Assembly (NCBI GenBank): GCA_016650435.1
Contig: JAENVT010000154.1
Span: 1 to 5,679, forward strand
DNA from: Ilumatobacteraceae bacterium
GTDB lineage: Bacteria; Actinomycetota; Acidimicrobiia; Acidimicrobiales; Ilumatobacteraceae
Length of the DNA: 5,679 nt
Direction: 5' to 3'
This document shows, piece after piece, positions 1 through 5,046 of the stretch. The position numbers and the translations under genes were made by a program. Position 1 is the stretch's first letter. The number at the start of each line of letters is the position of its first letter. The notes under the pieces were generated by a model. It did no database searches and was not told the origin of the DNA. It worked only from the letters and a program-made list of their open reading frames with translations.

Positions 1-249
1 CCCGCGGCAATGTCTGCGACGCAGTACGACGAGGTCATGACCCGGCTCGAGGCTGCAGGATCCGCCAAGCCCAAGGGCCGAAGCCACCACTCCACGTTCG
101 GGCCCGAAGATCACCTCATGGTGTACGACATCTGGGATTCGCAGGAAGACTTCGATGCGTTTGGCCCGACGCTGATGCCGATCCTCGCCGAGGTCGGGGT
201 CGACCCCGGTCAGCCCGACGTGATGCCTGTCCATAGCGTCGTCCAGTAG
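1..249 (+). CDS. Small dimeric alpha/beta-barrel (ABM-like) protein, 5' end outside window
   Basis: The reading frame is open from base 1 and ends at TAG 247-249, giving 82 visible residues. An ATG at 10 exists, but the frame continues upstream without a stop. Proteins of this type usually start with a short beta strand before the 'ATQYDEVMTRL' helix, so the true start is probably before the window. Visible layout: helix 1 (TQYDEVMTRLEAAG), a beta strand ending in 'HLMVYDIWDS', helix 2 (QEDFDAFGPTLMPILAEVG) and a final strand 'DVMPVHSVVQ'. This resembles small ferredoxin-like, ABM-type (antibiotic biosynthesis monooxygenase superfamily) proteins in which 'W.S.E.F..F' and a terminal 'PVH..V' recur. 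Such proteins usually dimerise, and many have no known substrate, so enzymatic activity should not be assumed. It converges on the VOC-like gene with only 17 bp between them and no hairpin terminator. Confidence 0.7.
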   Translation, partial: PAAMSATQYDEVMTRLEAAGSAKPKGRSHHSTFGPEDHLMVYDIWDSQEDFDAFGPTLMPILAEVGVDPGQPDVMPVHSVVQ

Positions 250-266
250 CTACACACCCAGGCGGC

Positions 267-599
267 TCATCTCGTTCTGGCATGCTCGTCGTACAACTCG
301 CGTGGCCAGTAGCGGACTGCGGTAATTGCGTCGGGTCCGATGAGATCGGCCTTGATCCGGTCGTAGTCGTAGCAGTTGAGCTCATACTGATTGCCCCAGG
401 GATCGGCGAGGTTGAAAGCCCAACACATGTCGAAGTCGATCACGTCGTCCGGCACGAGCGGTCGACCTGAGGGGCCGCTGATCTCACCAGGGAGAGAGCG
501 TGTGAATGAGATGAAGGTCTCGACATCGACGCTGAATGCAACGCCGTTCGTCTGAGCGACCATGGGGTGCGCTTCACTGGTTTGGAACAGCGTCAGCAT
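267..599 (-). CDS. VOC/glyoxalase-fold protein, probably 5'-truncated remnant
   Basis: From ATG 599 the product is 110 residues. The C-terminal part has the shape of a second VOC half-domain: strand 'GVAFSVDVETF', helix 'ISFTRSLP', then 'WAFNLADPWGNQYELNCYD', where 'DPWGN.YEL' is a typical VOC ending and its Glu is often a metal ligand. Family-like residues continue upstream of this ATG in the same frame ('GLEDGPLQISADGGET', to about 645), so the start lies inside the fold and the first beta-alpha unit is missing. Upstream of about 650 the open frame runs on to an ATG at 809 (180 residues), but those residues look unlike VOC and cross two palindromic DNA repeats. I find no VOC N-terminus in the other minus-strand frames. 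A GGAGG lies 7 nt before ATG 599, so a shortened protein could still be made. Either a decaying pseudogene or a genuinely short VOC protein is possible; I favour truncation. Confidence 0.55.
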   Translation of the reverse strand: MLTLFQTSEAHPMVAQTNGVAFSVDVETFISFTRSLPGEISGPSGRPLVPDDVIDFDMCWAFNLADPWGNQYELNCYDYDRIKADLIGPDAITAVRYWPRELYDEHARTR

Positions 600-606
600 C
601 GTCTCG

Positions 607-611
607 CCTCC
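607..611 (-). promoter_or_regulatory. Shine-Dalgarno-like GGAGG for the truncated VOC gene
   Basis: On the minus strand GGAGG (611 to 607) is followed by 7 nt and ATG (599-597), an ideal ribosome-binding geometry. The same bases encode the conserved-looking 'DGGET' of the VOC fold, so this may be a chance site inside old coding sequence that now serves as the start. It is the main reason for choosing 599 over the ATG at 809. Confidence 0.5.
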
Positions 612-657
612 GTCGGCGGAGATCTGCAGTGGGCCGTCCTCGAGGCCAGTTCCACGT

Positions 658-709
658 GGCTGACCGGGCGCGGAAACACGCCACGCATGGCCGAAATCGC
701 GCCCGGTCA
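658..709. repeat. 52-bp palindromic repeat, unit 1 (15-bp perfect inverted repeat with nested hairpin)
   Basis: Bases 658-672 (GGCTGACCGGGCGCG) are the exact reverse complement of 698-712, a 15-bp perfect stem around a 25-nt loop. The right arm runs 3 bp into unit 2. Inside the loop GCCA (680-683) and TGGC (688-691) form a second small hairpin with loop CGCA. The unit recurs immediately downstream (unit 2). It lies between the broken end of the VOC-like gene and the MOSC gene. There is no T-tract, and it sits upstream of both flanking starts, so it is not a normal terminator. It could be a REP- or MIRU-like intergenic repeat, an operator, or the remains of a small mobile element. Confidence 0.8.
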
Positions 710-761
710 GCCTGCTCGGGATCGGCAAAACGCCTGGGATGGCACAAATCGCGCCCGACCG
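710..761. repeat. 52-bp palindromic repeat, unit 2 (diverged tandem copy)
   Basis: Aligned with unit 1 at a fixed 52-bp offset and no gaps, 37 of 52 positions agree, including a 12-base identical block (694-705 and 746-757, AAATCGCGCCCG). The next three bases (762-764) also match. Stem pairing between 710-724 and 750-764 is weaker: 10 Watson-Crick pairs plus one G-T out of 15. One pair is changed on both sides (C664-G706 in unit 1, T716-A758 in unit 2). The inner hairpin survives as GCC (732-734) with GGC (741-743). No third copy is visible on either side. The 52-bp period is not a multiple of three, so this is not a repeated protein segment. Confidence 0.7.
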
Positions 762-817
762 GCCGGGCCGCGTCACCTGCCATACTTCACCGCGTGGACA
801 CGGCCGCACCGAGATCT

Positions 818-1606
818 ATGCGGATCGAGGAGATCTGGCGCTACCCCGTCAAGTCGCTGCAGGGCGAGAGACTGTCGGGAGCGATCCTCGATGACAGTGG
901 TCTGCGCGGTGACCGGCGCTGGGGTGTTCGCGACGAGACAACAGGCAAGATCCTCACCGGGCGCCGCGAGCCCCAACTACTCCTCGCCGGCGCGTCCCTC
1001 GCCGACGACGGCGAGCCGGATATCGTGCTCCCGTCCGGTGAGGTCTGTCGCGGCCGAGGGTCCGAGACCAACACCGCCCTTTCCAAGTGGCTTCAGCGGC
1101 CCGTCACCCTCGTCGGCGCCGTCGGCGGGCCTCGGGGCGAGGCTGAGTACTTCGCTGATGCGACGGACGACACCAGCGAAGCCATCGGGTGGACGATGCC
1201 TCCGGACCGTTTCGTTGACGCCATGCCGCTGTTGCTGTTGACGACTGCCAGCCTTCGTAGCGGTGCGGTGCGGTATCCGGCGGGTGACTGGAACGTACGC
1301 CGATTCCGGCCCAACCTCTTGATCGATGCCGACGGCGATGATTGGCTCGAGGACAACTGGTGCGGGTCCACGCTCAACATCGGCTCGGCTGCTGTCGTGC
1401 CGCGCCAAGGGTGCATTCGCTGCACGATGGTTACCCGACCACAGCCCGAGCTCGTCCGCGACCTCGAGATCTACAAGACCCTGGCGCGTCACCACGGAGG
1501 GACTTTCGGTGTATGGACGCAAGTGAACACACCTGGGGATGTCCACGTCAACGACGCGGTCACGGTCGCGAGCGCTAACCGGGGAGTTGGCCGAGGACGT
1601 ACGTGA
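818..1606 (+). CDS. MOSC domain-containing protein (N-terminal beta-barrel plus MOSC)
   Basis: A complete 262-residue protein of normal family length. Residues about 2-95 form the MOSC N-terminal beta-barrel domain, opening with 'RIEEIWRYPVKSLQGE' and followed by 'GLRGDRRWGV' and 'TGRREPQLL'. Residues about 125-250 form the MOSC domain, with 'RRFRPNLLID' (161-170) and 'QGCIRCTMVT' (197-206). Cys202 is in the position of the single Cys conserved in MOSC proteins. Related proteins (C-terminal domain of molybdenum cofactor sulfurase, YcbX, mARC) bind molybdenum cofactor or carry sulfur. Here the role is probably Moco-linked reduction or sulfur transfer in the cytoplasm, with substrate unknown. 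Start: ATG 818 fits the family N-terminus; an in-frame GTG at 794 would add 8 residues, and neither has a strong ribosome-binding site. The last 32 bp overlap the end of the opposing cyclase/STAND gene. The paired repeats lie in its upstream region. Confidence 0.88.
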   Translation: MRIEEIWRYPVKSLQGERLSGAILDDSGLRGDRRWGVRDETTGKILTGRREPQLLLAGASLADDGEPDIVLPSGEVCRGRGSETNTALSKWLQRPVTLVGAVGGPRGEAEYFADATDDTSEAIGWTMPPDRFVDAMPLLLLTTASLRSGAVRYPAGDWNVRRFRPNLLIDADGDDWLEDNWCGSTLNIGSAAVVPRQGCIRCTMVTRPQPELVRDLEIYKTLARHHGGTFGVWTQVNTPGDVHVNDAVTVASANRGVGRGRT

Positions 1607-4226
1607 CCATTTGGTCGCGGTCCATGCCCGCGCCCCGATCCATCCATTCCCGGCCACGCACGTGTTGGCGCACGATTCCGAGGGTGTGATCGCGTATGGG
1701 TAGGCCTGTGCCCGGCAGCGCCACGATGTGGGTGTCGAGGTAGCCCATGATGGTGGCTGCTCCTTCGGCATGGCCGTTGCGCGCCAGGTTGTTGGCGATT
1801 GATTCGATGGCTAACCAAAACTGGAACCAGTTGCGGGCGTCGTGAATCTGGGCGAGGATCTGCCGGCACTCGGGTGTCGGCCCTGCATCAGCAGAAACGA
1901 TGGCGGCGATTATCGCTTGACCGGCGCCTCCTTCGTCGACCACTGAACGAGTGCTGCGGGCCAGCGCGTACGCGGCCCGGGAGGCGACGAGCGCCCCGTC
2001 GAAATCCCTGTTGCTCAAACAGAGCTGAGCTTGCATCTGCTGCGCGGCGTTCAACATCCACGGCGCGCCGATGCGATGCGCATACTCCGAAAGCCGGGCC
2101 ACGGCGGCGGGCATCGCGTTGAGATCGACGGCGGAGGTCACGATCGCCCTGCCGAAAAGCAGCCAAAACTTCACGTATGGGTCGTCCGTATGAGCCCCGG
2201 CCGCCTCCGCCGCTTGGAGCGCTTGCCGTGCTTCCTCAACCAGTCCCTGACCAAAGAACGCGTTCGCCATCGTCTGCCAACAATCTGCGACGTAGTCCGG
2301 GTCGGGGTTCTCAGCGATCCCGCGACGGCATAGTGCGATGGCACCATCCCAGTCGCCGGCGATGAAGGCGAACGCGGCGGCACCTTCGCAGATCCGACTC
2401 GGGCGTGTGGCACCCTCCTGTCCGGTCGCGAGGAGCCGCTCGACCCACTCGACGTATTCAAGGTGTATGCGGTGGTAGGCGTAGCTCGCCGTGTAGTAGA
2501 GAATGTCGTCGGCGGCGTCGTGGCCACCGCTTACCGTCCCCCACGCCACCGCGGCCCGCAGGTTGTCCCATTCGTCGTCGAACGCGGCCTCGCCGTCGAG
2601 TTGACGAGGACCCATCTCCAACGCCCGAGCCTCGCGAGAGATTGTTACGTAATGGTTGAGGTGGCGATCTCGGACTCGTGCCACGTCGCCCCGGTCGGCG
2701 AGACCTTCCTCGCCGTATTGGCGCAACGTTTCCAACTGCCGATAACGCATCGAATGACCACCTCGATCAGCGATCACCATCGACTTGTCGACCAACGAGC
2801 TCAACAAATCGAGCATCTCGTCGACGTCGACGAGATCGTCAGCGCAGATGGCTTCAGCGGCATTGAGATCGAATCCGCCTGCGAACACCGACACTCGGTC
2901 GAACAGCACACGTTCCGCTTCGCCCAGCAACTGATATGACCATTCCACCGCTGCGCGAAGAGTCTGGTGGCGTTCCAATCCGCCCCGACCGCTGCCACGG
3001 AGCAGGCGGAACCGGTCGTCGAGCCGGCCTGCCAGATCGGTGAGTGTCAGCGAGCGAACCCGCGCTGCTGCCAGTTCGATCGCCAGCGGGATACCGTCCA
3101 ACCGCTCACAAATCGCGCCCAACACCGCCAGGTCCTGTGCCGAGATTACGAATGAGTCATCAAACGCGGTCGCCCTTTCACGGAACAGCTCCACCGCATC
3201 AGCGAGCGCAAGCGAGGCGACCGGGACCACTCGTTCCCCGGCGAGACCCAACGGCTCACGACTTGTCGCTACGACTGCCACCGTCTCACAGCCGGTGATC
3301 ACCGCCGACATCAACTCTGCCACCGGCGAGAGCACGTGCTCACAGTTGTCGAGGATCAACATCAGCCGGCGACCTCGCAACCAATCGACAATCGATGCCA
3401 CCACCGTCAGGCTCGGCTGCACCTGCACCGACAACGACGCTGCGACCGCCGCGATCACGACACCCTGATCGGCGATCGGTGCCAACTCGACTAGCCACGC
3501 CCCGTCTGGGAACAGGTCGAGCGACATCCTGCCGACCTCGACCGCCAGCCTCGTTTTGCCCACCCCTCCCGGGCCAGTCAACGTCACCAGCGGTGACCGA
3601 ATGGCCAGGTCGCGGATCTCGGCAACCTGGCGTCGACGCCCGATGAATGAAGTCGGTTGAAGAGGCAGATTGCTTCGGGAATCGCTGGATGCTCGTAGAG
3701 CGGGAAAGCCATCTGCGAGATCGGCTCGAACAACCTGAAACAGTGGGACGGAGCCCATATCACGCAACTGAAACCGACCGAGCGGCCGAAAATCAAAATC
3801 AGGCTCGGCGCAAGCCAAAGAATAGAGCTGCTCACTTACGACGATCTGACCCCCGTGAGCTGCGGCCATAATCCGGGCGGCGTGGTGAATGGCCACACCA
3901 AACAATCCGTCTGGTGTCTGCGAAACATCACCAATGTGCAGGCCAATTCGGGCTCGTACAGTCTCCGCGTTGGGCCATGCCTCGTGTTGAAGGCCCAATT
4001 GCACCTCAATAGCCGCTCGGACAGCCGCAACCGGCGATCCGAACGTTACAAAGAATGAGTCACCTTCAGTTCCGTGCTCAACACCCGAGAAGCGAGTGAT
4101 CGCTCCGCGAACAATCTCACGATGTCTGCCGACGAGCACTTCATAACTGTCGCCACTGCGTTTCAAGAGCGCGGTCGAGGCCTCGATATCTGAAAAGAAC
4201 AGGGATCGAGTCGATCCAACCACCAC
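1575..4226 (-). CDS. Class III nucleotidyl cyclase-like domain fused to STAND/NB-ARC ATPase and TPR-like repeats
   Basis: An 883-residue cytoplasmic signalling protein. Residues 1-165 are a class III cyclase homology domain with metal-binding Asp13 (FSDIEAST) and Asp56 (TEGDSFF), and catalytic-type Arg118. The usual transition-state Asn is His114 (AIHHAAR), and the usual Lys and Asp that choose ATP or GTP align with Gly52 and about Gly107, so catalysis and substrate are uncertain. Residues about 190-460 are a STAND NTPase: 'FIGRRRQ' (194-200), Walker A GPGGVGKT (218-225), Walker B LILDNCEH (290-297), 'TSREPLGL' (321-328), and 'GIPLAIELAAAR' (378-389) followed by a winged-helix region. Residues about 610-835 hold TPR-like helical pairs. 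Mycobacterial relatives with this order often end in a LuxR helix-turn-helix; none is present here. Start: no ATG, GTG or TTG lies in frame between the GTG pair at 4226/4223 and an ATG near 4403 inside the opposing regulator gene, and the cyclase motif begins at once after it. It is divergent from the two-component operon. The cyclase part has lower GC than the rest. Confidence 0.9.
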   Translation of the reverse strand: MVVGSTRSLFFSDIEASTALLKRSGDSYEVLVGRHREIVRGAITRFSGVEHGTEGDSFFVTFGSPVAAVRAAIEVQLGLQHEAWPNAETVRARIGLHIGDVSQTPDGLFGVAIHHAARIMAAAHGGQIVVSEQLYSLACAEPDFDFRPLGRFQLRDMGSVPLFQVVRADLADGFPALRASSDSRSNLPLQPTSFIGRRRQVAEIRDLAIRSPLVTLTGPGGVGKTRLAVEVGRMSLDLFPDGAWLVELAPIADQGVVIAAVAASLSVQVQPSLTVVASIVDWLRGRRLMLILDNCEHVLSPVAELMSAVITGCETVAVVATSREPLGLAGERVVPVASLALADAVELFRERATAFDDSFVISAQDLAVLGAICERLDGIPLAIELAAARVRSLTLTDLAGRLDDRFRLLRGSGRGGLERHQTLRAAVEWSYQLLGEAERVLFDRVSVFAGGFDLNAAEAICADDLVDVDEMLDLLSSLVDKSMVIADRGGHSMRYRQLETLRQYGEEGLADRGDVARVRDRHLNHYVTISREARALEMGPRQLDGEAAFDDEWDNLRAAVAWGTVSGGHDAADDILYYTASYAYHRIHLEYVEWVERLLATGQEGATRPSRICEGAAAFAFIAGDWDGAIALCRRGIAENPDPDYVADCWQTMANAFFGQGLVEEARQALQAAEAAGAHTDDPYVKFWLLFGRAIVTSAVDLNAMPAAVARLSEYAHRIGAPWMLNAAQQMQAQLCLSNRDFDGALVASRAAYALARSTRSVVDEGGAGQAIIAAIVSADAGPTPECRQILAQIHDARNWFQFWLAIESIANNLARNGHAEGAATIMGYLDTHIVALPGTGLPIRDHTLGIVRQHVRGREWMDRGAGMDRDQMVTYVLGQLPG

Positions 4227-4260
4227 TTCGTCATCATAAGGCGAACTATGTCCTGCGCAA
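4226..4260 (-). promoter_or_regulatory. Predicted leaderless promoter of the cyclase/STAND gene
   Basis: On the minus strand TTGCGC (4260-4255), a 16-nt spacer and TATGAT (4238-4233) precede the start codon. TATGAT matches the -10 consensus at five of six positions; the -35 matches only in TTG. Counting the last T of the -10 as -7 places +1 at 4226, the G of the GTG start. No ribosome-binding site is visible before this GTG. Together these suggest a leaderless mRNA, which is common in actinobacteria. Confidence 0.5.
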
Positions 4261-4315
4261 TCCGGTCGCTTCTCGTGGGATGCGACGTTCGCCGCCGAGT
4301 CGGTAGCTCTCGTCC

Positions 4316-4321
4316 TAGACT
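4316..4321 (+). promoter_or_regulatory. Possible -10 element for the response regulator operon
   Basis: TAGACT fits the actinobacterial TAnnnT pattern and would leave an untranslated leader of about 60 nt before ATG 4390. No recognisable -35 lies 16-18 nt upstream, so the call is weak. The rest of the divergent intergenic stretch (4227-4389) shows two scattered short repeats, GCCGAGT (4294-4300, 4355-4361) and GTAGCT (4303-4308, 4346-4351), but no convincing paired OmpR-type site. Confidence 0.25.
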
Positions 4322-4389
4322 CGCCCTGCCATGCTTCACCCCGTAGTAGCTGTCGCCGAGTGGAGTGGAGAGCACAGGGATCCCGTGTA

Positions 4390-5046
4390 ATGACGCGCCT
4401 GCTGATCATCGAGGACGAACCCAAGCTCGCCAGCTTCGTGACGCGAGCTCTCCAGGCAGCCGGATATGGGGTTGACGTGGCCGACGATGGACGGTCCGGG
4501 CTGACGATGGCACTCACCGGGATATACGCGGTGGTCGTGCTCGACCTGACCTTGCCATCGCTGTCCGGCGAGGCCGTGCTCCAGGAGCTCCTTGCGCAAC
4601 GACCCAACCAGCAGGTTCTGATCCTGTCGGCGCGCAGTGATGTCAGCGACAGGGTGCGATTCCTCGAGCTCGGTGCAGCTGACTACGTGACTAAACCTTT
4701 TGTCCTCTCGGAGTTGATTGCACGTGTCGGCGCGCGGGTACGCAGCGTGGGCGCAGCTCTGGAAAGTGTCGAGCGCGCCGGCATCGTCGTCGACACCGAT
4801 GAGCGCAGTGTCGATATCGGCAACGGCCCGGTTCGCCTGACAGACCGCGAGTACCGGTTGGTGCGCCATCTCAAGGCACAATCCGGAAAGCCGGTAAGCC
4901 GCCAAGAGCTTCTTGCCGACGTCTGGGGCATGTTGTTCGATCCCGGGACCAACGTCGTCGAGGTGACCATCGGCCGCATCCGCCAGAAGCTCGGGGCTGA
5001 GGTCATCGAGACGGTACGTGGTGTGGGCTACCGGATCTCCGCATAG
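4390..5046 (+). CDS. OmpR/PhoB-family response regulator
   Basis: A complete 218-residue DNA-binding response regulator. The receiver domain (residues 1-118) has the acidic pocket Glu8-Asp9 (IIEDE), phospho-acceptor Asp52 (VVVLDLTLPSLSG), switch Ser80 (LILSAR) and Lys102 followed by Pro103 (YVTKPF). The OmpR-type winged helix (about 130-218) has 'LTDREYRLVRHL', 'SRQELLADVWG', the recognition-helix region 'TNVVEVTIGRIRQKLG' and the closing wing 'ETVRGVGYRIS'. All catalytic residues are present, so it should be phosphorylated normally by its partner kinase, whose gene overlaps its 3' end. Start: ATG 4390 begins right at the first receiver strand and has AGGGA (4376-4380) 9 nt upstream. A GTG at 4360 would add 10 residues that the family does not need. 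The Shine-Dalgarno region overlaps the 8-bp palindrome GGGATCCC (4377-4384). Target genes cannot be read from the window; itself and the divergent cyclase gene are the obvious candidates. Confidence 0.93.
   Translation: MTRLLIIEDEPKLASFVTRALQAAGYGVDVADDGRSGLTMALTGIYAVVVLDLTLPSLSGEAVLQELLAQRPNQQVLILSARSDVSDRVRFLELGAADYVTKPFVLSELIARVGARVRSVGAALESVERAGIVVDTDERSVDIGNGPVRLTDREYRLVRHLKAQSGKPVSRQELLADVWGMLFDPGTNVVEVTIGRIRQKLGAEVIETVRGVGYRISA

Noticed and set aside
250..266. Bidirectional terminator between the two convergent small genes
   Set aside because: The 17-bp gap has no inverted repeat or T-tract.
658..764. CRISPR array or transcription terminator
   Set aside because: There are only two diverged units joined directly, without spacers, so it is not CRISPR. 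No T-tract follows the stems and they lie upstream of both flanking genes, so it is not a standard intrinsic terminator.
536..817. Upstream extension of the MOSC reading frame
   Set aside because: The extra residues are Arg/Ser-rich, match no MOSC N-terminus, lie antisense to the VOC gene and cross the palindromic repeats; the family start is at 818.
977..1771. 264-codon open frame on the minus strand
   Set aside because: It is antisense to the MOSC gene and overlaps the cyclase/STAND gene in another frame; its composition is that of a high-GC shadow frame with no recognisable domain.
4265..4286. GTCGC / GCGAC inverted repeat as an operator in the divergent intergenic region
   Set aside because: Arms are only 5 bp and 12 nt apart; this is expected by chance in high-GC DNA.
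4227..4607. N-terminal extension of the cyclase/STAND protein to 1010 residues
   Set aside because: The extra 127 residues run antisense through the start of the response regulator gene, are low-complexity Ser/Thr/Arg-rich and precede a cyclase motif that begins right after GTG 4226.
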